Source: CAZQHK01 sp964593455 (lineage in GTDB: Bacteria > Muiribacteriota > CAYSPT01). Taken from it: a stretch of DNA of 64,000 bases. The notes beneath the pieces were generated by a model, which was given only the letters and a program-made list of their open reading frames with translations, did not search any database and had not been told where the DNA came from. Each line of letters opens with the position of its first letter. Within the stretch, counting starts at the first letter, position 1. The stretch lies in contig CAZQHK010000008.1 in assembly GCA_964593455.1 (NCBI GenBank), positions 1-64,000 on the forward strand, given 5' to 3'. The translations under genes and the position numbers were made by a program. Shown here one piece after another: positions 51,319 to 60,665 of the stretch.

Positions 51319-52467
51319 ATGCCTAAGTATAAGGTAACCATTCCCTACAGAGACTCGAAGCATCGGGAAAAACGTTTTAAGATATCCTACGAGGTGGAAG
51401 CACGACAAAAGCGGGAAGCAATGGGGATTGCCAAAAAGCGTTTCAACGAGTTTCTCACGTTCCAGCTTGCCTCCTGGGTCAGGACAATGTTTGAAGATGA
51501 AGTCGCCGTGGTCAAGATTGAAAAGGGGCAATCTGCCTCCGATGAACTGATCAATGAACTTTGCCTTTTATTAAAAAGCGGATCTGAAGAGGTGCGTACG
51601 TCTGCTCTGGATAAATTGAAGAATCTGGAAGACGAACGGGCAGTGCCGGTTCTACTCGATGTATTCATGGATTCTCTTGAGCCTGAAAAACAAGATCTGA
51701 TCGCGACGTTATTATCGTGCGGAAGCGCCAAAACGGGTAAGCAACTGACAGAGCTGTATGGTGATGAAACCTCTCCCCGGGTAAAAGCTTCTTTGATAAA
51801 AACCATCGGAAAACTGGGCAGTCGAAAGGTAATCGGGTTTATGGAACAGGCTCTGGCTGAAGATGATACCAGAGTTCGCGCCAACGCTATTGAAGCTCTG
51901 GAAGAGATAGGGGGAGACGAAGCGTTTACTATCATACTGGGAGCAGTGGAAGATAGCGATAATCGTGTCAAGGCAAACGCCATCAGAGCTATCTACCGCT
52001 TGAAAGGACTTTTTCTCGACGAGGCCTTGAGGGAGATGCTTCAGCATCACGATTCAAGTATGAAGAAAAGCGCGGCTTTTGCCGCCGGTGAAATGTGCGT
52101 ACCTGAAGTGATCAACGACCTTGAAGAACTGCTGAGAGATCCTGATGAAGAAGTCAGAGTTCATGCGGTTCGTGCTCTGGGAAAGATCAGAGGGGTGGAA
52201 AGTCTGGAGATTTTGCTCGCCGCTTTGGTTTATTACTATCAGTCAGGAGATGAAAAACTTTTAACTGCCGTCAGAGAATCAATCATCTACCATCCTGCAC
52301 AGGACGTACTTCCCGATATACTCATGGAAGCACTGAGCAATAAAAGCGAATTTCCTTCGGAATGCGTGGACGAAGTCCTGCTTGAGTTTTTAAAGAAAGA
52401 GAAACAGCGAGGACAAACATGGTTTTCTCTTCGTTGGAAACGCTGGTTCAATAAACTTTTTCATTAA
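51319..52467 (+). CDS. HEAT-repeat protein with N-terminal extra domain
   Basis: The 382-residue soluble protein has a basic N-terminal domain of about 70 residues (KRFKISYEVEARQKREAM) that I do not recognise. About seven HEAT repeats follow (TRVRANAIEALEEIGGDEAF, NRVKANAIRAIYRLKG, EEVRVHAVRALGKIRGVESL). It starts 8 nt after tonB, so it is part of that operon. It converges on the PpiC-like gene with 27 nt between stops. Confidence 0.82.
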   Translation: MPKYKVTIPYRDSKHREKRFKISYEVEARQKREAMGIAKKRFNEFLTFQLASWVRTMFEDEVAVVKIEKGQSASDELINELCLLLKSGSEEVRTSALDKLKNLEDERAVPVLLDVFMDSLEPEKQDLIATLLSCGSAKTGKQLTELYGDETSPRVKASLIKTIGKLGSRKVIGFMEQALAEDDTRVRANAIEALEEIGGDEAFTIILGAVEDSDNRVKANAIRAIYRLKGLFLDEALREMLQHHDSSMKKSAAFAAGEMCVPEVINDLEELLRDPDEEVRVHAVRALGKIRGVESLEILLAALVYYYQSGDEKLLTAVRESIIYHPAQDVLPDILMEALSNKSEFPSECVDEVLLEFLKKEKQRGQTWFSLRWKRWFNKLFH

Positions 52468-52494
52468 ATGATCCCGATGCGGTTTGGGACCGTA

Positions 52495-54804
52495 CTATTT
52501 ATAGATTAGGGTAGCTTTCTCTGCCATCTCTTTTATCGCGGTTGAATCGTAACGTCCGATCCACCTTTTGTAAATGGGGCTGAAAGCACCTTCCTCTATC
52601 AACGATGATTGATTGGATTTCTTCATGTCCGTGTCCATGGCATCAGTGAGCGAGTAACGTTGGAGCAGTTCCTGGGTCTTGGGGTGAGTAAACGGTATTT
52701 TCCCGGGCTCGATCGTTTCCAAAAGCTTCACAATGGCATAGCAAGTTACCCGGCCGGTGATGGAGAAAATTGCGCTTACTTTACCCGGCTGCAGCGTCTT
52801 TAAGACTTCCACAATATCCTGGTTCAGTGACTCTGATGGACAAACCTGCTTAGCCAGTAGTTCAGGGTAGACAGCACCGTAGCTAAACAGGGACTGCTCA
52901 AAAGAAGTTCCTTCTTTGAGTGCGGTCTGTGCTTGATCTATCGTACTCCGTTTCGGGTGAAGAAGAATCTGAAAGCGATACTGCTCTCCGATTTTAAATA
53001 AATCAGCGTTTTTATCATACATTTCCTGAAGGTCGGCTTCATTGGATTCCGGATCTGGAATCTGAATGTTTTCTTGTGGTTGTAGTCTGGTCACGTTCGT
53101 TTGTCTGTTCTCGGCTGGGGGCTCGGGTATCTCGGGAAAATTGTCAGGAGATGGGGTCATGGAAATAGAGTATTTCTGATTCAAGTTCGAGGTATTGCTG
53201 GCTTGAACAATGCTGTAGGTTGGATATCTTTGCAAAAACCTCAATTCCAGGAGTGAATGAAGCGAGTCAATAGTAGTAGATCCCAAACTTTCCTCAGCAA
53301 ACTGGTCATACAGTATCGTATTCATTCGATGGTTCAGCAATTCCTGATGGGTAAAAAGAAGCCTTTCAACCGGATCATCAGGAACATGAAGATATTTGAA
53401 TATGTTCTCTGGATTGATACGTAAGAACCGATTGCCTCGAAGCATTTCCAGATTATTCCAGGCAAGATCCAAACTGATTAGGGGCCGAAGAAAACCTGAA
53501 TGAGTAAACTCTGAAATTACTGTCGGTGCCTGTTGGATCAAAGCTTTAGCCAGTATATGAGATTTTTCAACGGCTTGATCAGTAGTATAAGCAGCTAAAG
53601 CCATTAACGTAGAGAGCGGTATCTTTCCTTGATAGGTATCGAGAACCGGGTCAATTTTCGCAGCAGTTTCCTTATTCATTTTGTCATTCATTCTGGTTCG
53701 AGCGAGGGTAGCGAATAAGATGTTGACAACCGCTTCACTGGAGTTGGGTTCGAAGTTTTTCAACCAGGCTGTCAGACTGGTTTTATTTCCTGTTTCGGGG
53801 GGCTGAATGCGAAACAGATTATCAGTTAGTTTGTCTGTTTTTCTCTCTTCGAGGAGTTTCAGGTTGAGAGTGAAAAAACTTTTATTCACAAATCCCGCCG
53901 GCACGGTTGCACCATCCAGGGTGAAAAGTGGAGTCGTGGCTTTTAGATTGTGTGGTGAGATCTCCGTATTGCCCGAGAAGGCTTGCTTGTTTTCAACTAT
54001 CCAGGGAGGTTCGACTCCTGGCCAGTTAAGCGTCAATCGATTGGTGAGAACGAGTTCTTGATATACAGCCATCATGTAGCGGACCAGGTTTTCTCTTAAC
54101 AGGTATAGTTTAATGCCTTCTTTGAGATGCTCGTTTAAGCCCACATAGCGTGAGTCAAAACTTGTGTAGAACGTGCTGAATTCCTGGTAGAATTCTTCGA
54201 CATCTTTGTCAGTCGGTAAGAGATTAGGGATAACATCACTCTCGAAATACACTGTAGTGCGGATCATGTCGGACTTGATCTTATTCATTTCCCGGGCGAA
54301 GTCCTGAAGTATTTTAATTTCCGGTTCGTCGGATGATTCAATCGCTTTCACCAGGACTTTGTACTGTAGAGGTTTGAGTACGACGATATTGGAAGCATCA
54401 GTTCTTGCTCTCCCGGCAAAGATGACATCGTCAGCAGAAAAGATGCTATTTCCGGAGATGAAATTGAGCTTAAAACTGGTAGCCGTGGTCAGTCGCTGCA
54501 CATCGCTCTCAGTAAGATCAATCTTCGCAGATGAAATTATTGTAGGAACGACCTCAGGGACGAAAACTTCGGATGTTAACTCTTCCGTCGGGGTGGTATC
54601 GGAGATTGCGGTTTCCTCAGAGGTGGTACCGGTGGGTTTGACGACCAGTTCCGTCGGTGGAACCCCGGGGCCGGGTTCTCCAGAGGTTGAGGCTGGTTTT
54701 CCGAATCGATAGCCGAGACCGGATAATACCAGACGATACCCAAACATTCCTACTACAAAGCAGACTACGATCATAATTATCAAAGCTCTTTTTGAGATTT
54801 CCAT
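52495..54804 (-). CDS. Membrane-anchored protein with PpiC-like C-terminal region
   Basis: The 769-residue protein has one N-terminal anchor (ALIIMIVVCFVVGMFGYRLVL), a Thr/Glu-rich spacer and a long helical region. At about 590-705 lies a segment patterned like a parvulin (PpiC/SurA) domain (DLFKIGEQYRFQILLHPKRS, TALKEGTSFEQSLFSYG, VLKTLQPGKVSAIFSITG). Whether isomerase residues are conserved needs alignment. The topology (helix then large periplasmic part) recalls PpiD/PrsA-type chaperones, but the match is partial. Confidence 0.65.
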   Translation of the reverse strand: MEISKRALIIMIVVCFVVGMFGYRLVLSGLGYRFGKPASTSGEPGPGVPPTELVVKPTGTTSEETAISDTTPTEELTSEVFVPEVVPTIISSAKIDLTESDVQRLTTATSFKLNFISGNSIFSADDVIFAGRARTDASNIVVLKPLQYKVLVKAIESSDEPEIKILQDFAREMNKIKSDMIRTTVYFESDVIPNLLPTDKDVEEFYQEFSTFYTSFDSRYVGLNEHLKEGIKLYLLRENLVRYMMAVYQELVLTNRLTLNWPGVEPPWIVENKQAFSGNTEISPHNLKATTPLFTLDGATVPAGFVNKSFFTLNLKLLEERKTDKLTDNLFRIQPPETGNKTSLTAWLKNFEPNSSEAVVNILFATLARTRMNDKMNKETAAKIDPVLDTYQGKIPLSTLMALAAYTTDQAVEKSHILAKALIQQAPTVISEFTHSGFLRPLISLDLAWNNLEMLRGNRFLRINPENIFKYLHVPDDPVERLLFTHQELLNHRMNTILYDQFAEESLGSTTIDSLHSLLELRFLQRYPTYSIVQASNTSNLNQKYSISMTPSPDNFPEIPEPPAENRQTNVTRLQPQENIQIPDPESNEADLQEMYDKNADLFKIGEQYRFQILLHPKRSTIDQAQTALKEGTSFEQSLFSYGAVYPELLAKQVCPSESLNQDIVEVLKTLQPGKVSAIFSITGRVTCYAIVKLLETIEPGKIPFTHPKTQELLQRYSLTDAMDTDMKKSNQSSLIEEGAFSPIYKRWIGRYDSTAIKEMAEKATLIYK

Positions 54805-54917
54805 CGACGCATGCTCCTCTCAAAACTCCAATGCTATAATTAAAATTCACTATATACTACCACATACCGGTGATGCAACATACATCAAAAGCCGGTTGAA
54901 TTGCACGGAGGATAAAC

Positions 54918-57900
54918 TTACCAGACAGACGGTAACGATCCGGGTACCCGCTTACTTTTGGCTAGCGAGAGCCGTTCCCTGAGTTCCCCCGCAATGTTGG
55001 CCGGCGGTTCCATGTCAAGCGCCTGCTGATAAAGGCCGGTAGCATCATTAAACCGCTTCTTCAGCAGATAACAGTCTGCTAGATGGGCTTGCGTGGGGAG
55101 ATCATTGGGATTGAGAGCCAGTGCCCGCTCCAGGTCTGGGATGGCTCCGTCCAGGTCGCCGAACAATCTGAGAATACGGCCACGGTTGAATAAAGCCCAG
55201 CTATTGTGAGGCATGTACTGGATAACCTGGTTGAGATGTTGCCTGGCGGTACCATACGCGTGGCGTGCCAGATGTATCTGAGCCAACAATTTGTGTCCTT
55301 CAGGTGTTTTCTTTAACTGGAGCCCTTTTTCCAGGAACTGGGAGGCCTGGTCGAGGTCGTTTTCATCGAGGTAGTATTCCCCCAGAAGATTGTATCCCTG
55401 GGGAGTGTCGGGATTCTGCTTCAAGATTTCCTCCGCCAGACTCTTGGCTTTCGTGAGCTGCCGCATGTTCAGGTAGATCTGGCCGAGTCGGAACTTGAGA
55501 TTGGGGGTCCCTGAGAATTCAATTGCTTTCTCGATGATAGCGGCTGCCGCTGGTAATTTCCCGTTGTGCTCGTAGATTCTAGCCAGTTCTTGCATAGCCG
55601 AGATATCGTCGGGTCTGATCTTGAGACCGGCCAAATAACTGTTTACGGCTTTGTCTGACTGTCCCAACATGTAGAATGCTCTCCCCTTCATGAAATACGC
55701 ATCCACATATTGCTGATCGAGCTTGATCGCCTGGTCGAAATATGTCACCGACTGGTTGTATTCGCGCTGTTCCAGTAGCAGATGTCCGATATAGTAAATC
55801 GCTTCCGTGTCTTCGGGATTAGCTTTGACTGCCTGCTTGAATGTACCAATAGCTTCGGTAATCTCACCCCGATCCATGAGTGAGAATGCCTGGTCTTTCA
55901 GTTTACTTGAAGCTGGTGTCCCGGTTTCCTGTGCTGCCGAGCCGGTCGTAACAGGCGTGGTCTTAACTATTCGTCCCGGAGGGGTCCGGGGAAGTATCAA
56001 GCCGGTCAGCAAGTGTGGTCTGGGTGATTTGCTTGTGGCGGCCTCAATTGGCTTCACTTTTTCGACTGCCGGCTCTTCATTGATCGCATCCTGATCCGGT
56101 TTTCCCTCCGGCTGTGCCGCTTCGACCGAAGGCTCTTTTTCAGGAAGCGGAATAGAATTATCGCCAAAGATGTCACGTAAAGCAAGTGCTTCCTCCAGGC
56201 TGAGATCGGTGTCGATTTCACTACCGGTAGATGTAACCGCTTGAACTGGTTCGGCTGCTTGGGGTTGTTTTACCGTATTGCCGGAAGGTTTGAGCGGTTC
56301 TCCCCGCGAAGTTGACACTGCTTTGTTCCCCGATTGTGATGAATCAGCCGGTTCTTTAACGGGGTCGGGGGAAGTAGATTTATCATTCCCAGCCATAGCC
56401 AGCTGATTTTCAGTGGGATCGGGTGCCTGTTTAAGCGCTGGTTCCATCTCTACCGGTTTGGCTGTAGATACTTTAATCGGAAGTTTGTCTTTATTTTCAG
56501 CCGCCATCTTGATCCCCAGGTAGAAACCGCCTCCCAGGATGAGAATGACTGCTCCTAAACCGCATACGGACATGACCAGTGTACGGATAAATTTAATTGA
56601 TTTTCCGGTCTTTTGAGGTTGTGCGGAAACAAAGGCGGTTTTCACCGGGCGTTTAACCTTTGGCGCCGGTGGCTGGGTAGGGGATTTGTTCTCTTCGAGT
56701 GAACCGAGGAGATTAGCAGCTTTTCGAACAATCGCCAGGCTTTTATCCTTGAGAAGTTTCTTAACCTGCGGCAGCAGGGCAGGGTCCATGATTTTTTCGA
56801 TAGCGTACAGAGCACTTTCCCTGTCCCAAACACTTGGACTTGAAAGCATTTTGTCTATTTTGGACTTGGCGGTCTCGGGATCGTTTTTCCATAAATAAGT
56901 GGCCACGTTGCCGCGAACCCGGTTATCAGGATCTCCCAGGAGAGGGGCAATGTGTTTGGATAGGTCGGTGTCGTTGATCATAGCCAGTCCTTCTACGGCG
57001 TTGGCTCGAACGCGCGGGTCGGGATAATCGAGAAATGGGACAATTTGAGGGATAACGTCGGAACTCCCCATGTGTCCCAAGGCTTTAACCAGGGTGGCTA
57101 TTACATAACGGCTGGTCTCTTGGCTGAGCCGGTCTTCGAGAAGGGGAAGGAAGGTGGTATCTTTCAGTTCGCTGGCTGCCTGAACGGCCCGAACCCGGAC
57201 TTCTTCGTCGTCTGAGTCGAGGTCTTTGATTATTTGGTTGGAAGGAGATGTCTTCATAGTTTGCCGTGCCGGTTCTGGCTCAACCGGTTTCTCAGCCGGC
57301 TTTGAGACCTCAGGCAGTTCCGCCTGGACAGCCGGTTGTTCTGAAGATATCTCGGCGGCAACCTCAACCGGTTTCACCGTTTTTTCGACAAGATCCATCT
57401 CCTTGAATGAGTCTTTCGGAAACTGCTCACCGGGCTCAAACTTCGTCTCAGGGAGAGGTTCAGACGGCTCTTTTATCGTCGGTTTTAAATCCGTGGTCTC
57501 ACTGCCTCCGGATTTCATTTTTCCTCCAGCTTCGGACGCTTTACGAGAAAGCTTTTCATCAACTTTTCCTATAGACATAGAAGCCTGGAGTCTCACATCC
57601 ATATCAGCATCGTTGAGCATTTTCGCCAGCAAGCGGCGGGTTTCAACCGTGGCGATCTCGCCCAGGGCGAAAACGGCGCTCTTTCTTACGTTTACATCAG
57701 TGCTTTTCATCATTTCACGCAGGCGGGTGAGAGCTTTGAGGGGGGAAAAATTCCAAAGTGTTTTGGCGGCATTAGCCACCACTCTGGAGTTGGTGTCGTT
57801 AAGCAGGGGGGAGATGAGTTCGAAAGTTTTGGCTACCTGTACCGCTTCCAGGGCTTCGATAGTGTTGGCTCTGACCCGCCCATCGCTGTCTTTCAAATAG

Positions 57901-58343
57901 GGCGATAGAACGGGAATAACTCTCTCGTCTCCCAGTATTCCGATTGTTTTTACCAGGGTGGCTATGACATGCTTGTGCTCTTCATTCTGCAACTGTTTGA
58001 TAATCTGTGGAAGGAGTTCCGGATCCTTGAACTCAGACAGTTTTAAGGCTCCCTGAATCCGCACTTTCGGATCTTCATCCATCAAATTGGTTATCTGCCG
58101 TTTGATATAGACGTTTTCAAGGTTGCTTTCAAGCTCTTCTTCTTTGATATCAAGCCGTTTTTTTAGTCTCTTAAGGGCCTTGCGGGCAAAGTACCGGACC
58201 GATAGTTCACTGTCCTGTGAAGCTTCCAGGAGAAGATCAACGGCGTCGGTATTGTCTGAATCTCCCAAAGCCATTACTGCTTGTTTTCGAGTATCTATAT
58301 CTTCGCTGGAGATCATTACCCGAAGGGTGTCTAGATCAGGCAA
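54918..58343 (-). CDS. HEAT-transmembrane-TPR protein
   Basis: The 1141-residue protein has three parts. Residues 1-580 hold HEAT repeats in two blocks (SDGRVRANTIEALEAVQVAK, NSRVVANAAKTLWNFSPLKA, DPRVRANAVEGLAMINDTDL) separated by a Pro/Glu-rich linker. A transmembrane helix lies at about 588-612 (VMSVCGLGAVILILGGGFYL). After another low-complexity stretch, TPRs run from about 815 (EAIGTFKQAVKANPEDTEAI, SVTYFDQAIKLDQQYVDAYF). HEAT on the inside and TPR on the outside would make a scaffold spanning the membrane; that orientation is inferred. It is divergent from the zinc-ribbon gene. Confidence 0.82.
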   Translation of the reverse strand: MPDLDTLRVMISSEDIDTRKQAVMALGDSDNTDAVDLLLEASQDSELSVRYFARKALKRLKKRLDIKEEELESNLENVYIKRQITNLMDEDPKVRIQGALKLSEFKDPELLPQIIKQLQNEEHKHVIATLVKTIGILGDERVIPVLSPYLKDSDGRVRANTIEALEAVQVAKTFELISPLLNDTNSRVVANAAKTLWNFSPLKALTRLREMMKSTDVNVRKSAVFALGEIATVETRRLLAKMLNDADMDVRLQASMSIGKVDEKLSRKASEAGGKMKSGGSETTDLKPTIKEPSEPLPETKFEPGEQFPKDSFKEMDLVEKTVKPVEVAAEISSEQPAVQAELPEVSKPAEKPVEPEPARQTMKTSPSNQIIKDLDSDDEEVRVRAVQAASELKDTTFLPLLEDRLSQETSRYVIATLVKALGHMGSSDVIPQIVPFLDYPDPRVRANAVEGLAMINDTDLSKHIAPLLGDPDNRVRGNVATYLWKNDPETAKSKIDKMLSSPSVWDRESALYAIEKIMDPALLPQVKKLLKDKSLAIVRKAANLLGSLEENKSPTQPPAPKVKRPVKTAFVSAQPQKTGKSIKFIRTLVMSVCGLGAVILILGGGFYLGIKMAAENKDKLPIKVSTAKPVEMEPALKQAPDPTENQLAMAGNDKSTSPDPVKEPADSSQSGNKAVSTSRGEPLKPSGNTVKQPQAAEPVQAVTSTGSEIDTDLSLEEALALRDIFGDNSIPLPEKEPSVEAAQPEGKPDQDAINEEPAVEKVKPIEAATSKSPRPHLLTGLILPRTPPGRIVKTTPVTTGSAAQETGTPASSKLKDQAFSLMDRGEITEAIGTFKQAVKANPEDTEAIYYIGHLLLEQREYNQSVTYFDQAIKLDQQYVDAYFMKGRAFYMLGQSDKAVNSYLAGLKIRPDDISAMQELARIYEHNGKLPAAAAIIEKAIEFSGTPNLKFRLGQIYLNMRQLTKAKSLAEEILKQNPDTPQGYNLLGEYYLDENDLDQASQFLEKGLQLKKTPEGHKLLAQIHLARHAYGTARQHLNQVIQYMPHNSWALFNRGRILRLFGDLDGAIPDLERALALNPNDLPTQAHLADCYLLKKRFNDATGLYQQALDMEPPANIAGELRERLSLAKSKRVPGSLPSVW

Positions 58344-58603
58344 AACAGATTCATCTCCTTGCCAATGTTACACTGGAAACTGCAGCAGAATGTCTACAGC
58401 AGCTTTCAGATTTTAACTATACCCATATTGTATCAGCAGCTTAAAAAGTATGTCAATTCATATTCCCTGCGATGCACGGGCAGGAGCGCCCCCGTGTTCG
58501 TTTTTTATATACGGACGAAAAATTGATATGGTGCAGATTTTCATTGTTACTTGAGAATTGTTGACTCTTTGCCGATGCAAGATCCTACATGGAGGTGGAA
58601 TTC

Positions 58604-58771
58604 ATGAATTGTGTGTTTTGTAAATCTCTTATGGAATCAGGGATGGTCTCAGATCCGGATACGGGTCGCACTCGCCGGCTTATGCGGTGTTCCAGCTGCG
58701 GGATCGAAATACGTTCTTCTCGAAACCTTTCTACTGCTGAACTTTCGTATCTTCTGGCCCGGGTTGTATAG
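58604..58771 (+). CDS. Small zinc-ribbon protein
   Basis: The 55-residue protein has CVFC near the N-terminus and CSSC 25 residues later, forming one zinc ribbon (MNCVFCKSLM ... RLMRCSSCGIE). ATG 58604 is chosen because GGAGGTGG lies 5 nt upstream. I recognise no specific family. The 260 nt before it (58344-58603) form a divergent gap with no clear element. Confidence 0.55.
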   Translation: MNCVFCKSLMESGMVSDPDTGRTRRLMRCSSCGIEIRSSRNLSTAELSYLLARVV

Positions 58772-58975
58772 AGAGGTTTCACTCGGAAGAGCAATCTGTT
58801 TCGGAATCAAAAGCGAAATTATTTAGTTCCTTGACTGTCGTGGGGGCCCAGCTCTCGATGTCTCTTTCTTATCTACCGGGTGATGTTTTTAAAATAGTGC
58901 AGGTTGTGTTCTTAGTGCGCCGACTTCATTCCGCCAAACGTGTCGCAGCGTATGATAGAGGGCGTTTGAATGTGG

Positions 58976-58981
58976 TACAAT
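58976..58981 (+). promoter_or_regulatory. Possible extended -10 promoter of the 59061 HEAT gene
   Basis: TACAAT with TGG directly upstream (extended -10), about 80 nt before the GTG start. No good -35 is seen. The rest of the 289-nt gap (58772-59060) shows nothing I recognise. Confidence 0.35.
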
Positions 58982-59060
58982 AGAGGCCACCGCCGACCTT
59001 GTGTGCCGGGAAGCGGAAGAGACAGAAAAACCGGTGATTCATCCGGAAGGAGGATGAAAA

Positions 59061-60455
59061 GTGAATATAGACGTGTTTCGTGAGAAGATGGAAAAGGCGT
59101 CTCCTCTTGGAAAAATTAAACTTGTTGAATCATTGGAACATGCGGAAATTACTCCTTTGGAAGATTTTTTCCGGGCAGCAGCCCAGTACTTGAATTCCTC
59201 CTCAGAGTATGTGCGGGCGGCAGTCAGCCGATTTATCGCAACCAAGTTTCCTCTACAGTTCATCTTTGAACCGCTTATCGGAGTGATCGTGAGAGATCCG
59301 GTATTCTGGCCGGCCAAGCAAGCTGCCGCCATGGCCTTTTCCCGGGCTCCACTGGAACAGTTGAAGCCGCTCTTGAGTGACGTCTACTCCCGGTTGAATA
59401 AGAACGAACAGGATGAATTGACCGAGGTGTTGAACAGCGCCGGTCTTAAGGAAATCCTGGAAGGCCTCGAAACAGCTGCAGATACCTTTGATGAGAAATC
59501 CATCGAAGTGAAACCGGAACCGGTAGAGCAGCCTATACCGGTAGTGGAACCGGAACAGGTGAAACAGCAGGTAGCGGCGGAACCTGAAGCTGAATCATGT
59601 AAAATCAACGAGACTGTTGTTCCTACCGGGTCAGGATCGGCCAAGAGCGAATCGAGTGAGGCCGCACCGCTAAAAACGGAACAAACCCGTCGATTGAAAG
59701 TTCTCCTGTCAAGCTTGACAAATCTGGATCTAAATCTTTCATCGGAAATTGCTTTTGCCTTGAGCAATTATTCGGGCACCGAACTTCTCAACAGCCTGGT
59801 AGACATGCTTCATAAGCAGAAGAGCAGTTTCTCACGGGCAATTCTGGTACATATCGTGGGTATGCTTGAAAATCAAGATGCCGTGGAATTTCTCCTCCCC
59901 TATCTCGAAGATGAAGACCGGCGGGTGCGCGCCAACGCTGTTGAAGCGGTGGGGCATCTGGGCGGAGAAAAATATGCCAGGCTTCTCCTGCCTCTCTTGG
60001 AAGATGCCGACAATCGGGTGAGGGCTAACGCGGCCCGGGCGCTCTGGGATTTTGGCGGTCTGCGAGCGGTAAACATCCTGATGAACATGCTCAAGGATCC
60101 CCGGAAATGGATTCGAGCCAGCGGCGCCTATGCTTTGGGAGAGATCGGGGTAATTCATGTCATAGAACCGTTATTGGAAGCCATCGATGATCCTGATATT
60201 GATGTACGGGTCAACGTGGTTCGAGCCCTGGGTAAAACGCATGATATTTCAGTGTCAAAACCCATGATGCGCCTGGTTACGCATCTCGATACGCCGGATG
60301 AGGTGCGGAGTACGGCGGTAGAGGCTTTGGAGCAGCTTCGGGAATCGCTGGGACACGATTTTTTGACGGACCTTCTTCAGGAACCGTTACTTCCGGACAT
60401 TGTTGACCAGATTAAAGCCATTATAAAAAAGCGGGATAAGATCATTCTAGAGTAA
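59061..60455 (+). CDS. HEAT-repeat protein with Pro/Glu-rich linker
   Basis: The 464-residue soluble protein has an N-terminal HEAT-like helical part of about 130 residues and a Pro/Val/Glu-rich linker (about 145-205). A C-terminal block of HEAT repeats follows (DRRVRANAVEAVGHLGGEKY, DNRVRANAARALWDFGGLRA, KWIRASGAYALGEIGVIHV). The VRANA(V/A)EA wording is shared with the 54918 and 51319 proteins, so they are probably paralogues. GTG 59061 lies 7 nt after AAGGAGG. Its 3' end faces the VWA gene across family-I copy F. Confidence 0.8.
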   Translation: MNIDVFREKMEKASPLGKIKLVESLEHAEITPLEDFFRAAAQYLNSSSEYVRAAVSRFIATKFPLQFIFEPLIGVIVRDPVFWPAKQAAAMAFSRAPLEQLKPLLSDVYSRLNKNEQDELTEVLNSAGLKEILEGLETAADTFDEKSIEVKPEPVEQPIPVVEPEQVKQQVAAEPEAESCKINETVVPTGSGSAKSESSEAAPLKTEQTRRLKVLLSSLTNLDLNLSSEIAFALSNYSGTELLNSLVDMLHKQKSSFSRAILVHIVGMLENQDAVEFLLPYLEDEDRRVRANAVEAVGHLGGEKYARLLLPLLEDADNRVRANAARALWDFGGLRAVNILMNMLKDPRKWIRASGAYALGEIGVIHVIEPLLEAIDDPDIDVRVNVVRALGKTHDISVSKPMMRLVTHLDTPDEVRSTAVEALEQLRESLGHDFLTDLLQEPLLPDIVDQIKAIIKKRDKIILE

Positions 60456-60477
60456 TAAAAGGTACATTGTGCAGGCT

Positions 60478-60660
60478 AACCCGCATATTTCACGAGTTGC
60501 CGTCACGAAGTCGAGAAGTCATACAAAGCTTCAAGGCACGCGACCAATCCTTCCGCAGGCGTATCCGTTGCGATACGTCGAGGACAGGCGACCGAGCGTA
60601 ACGTAGAAGATGCGTGTGAATTCGTGGCTGCAGTAGGCACACTGGTGAAATATGCGGGCT
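60478..60660 (-). repeat. Family I element, copy F (183 nt, reverse orientation)
   Basis: The arms AACCCGCATATTTCAC (60478-60493) and GTGAAATATGCGGGCT (60645-60660) pair at 15 of 16 positions. Read on the minus strand it is nearly identical to copy B, including the CGTATC/GATACG hairpin and the GTTACGCTCGGTCG block. It exactly fills the gap between the convergent HEAT and VWA genes. Confidence 0.9.
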
Positions 60661-60665
60661 AAGTG

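Noticed and set aside
57226..57900. Long frame antisense to the HEAT-TM-TPR gene, Ser-rich
   Set aside because: It mirrors the biased codons of the real gene, has no RBS and its product is low-complexity. Similar antisense frames (for example 1307-1867, 33345-33674, 42433-43353) were left out for the same reason.
15324..60660. CRISPR array
   Set aside because: The repeats are dispersed over 45 kb, not tandem, far longer than CRISPR repeats, and no cas gene is present.
15324..60660. Insertion sequences or prophage
   Set aside because: No transposase, recombinase, capsid or lysis gene is seen. The elements are too short to encode one, and I could not see target-site duplications consistently at their ends.
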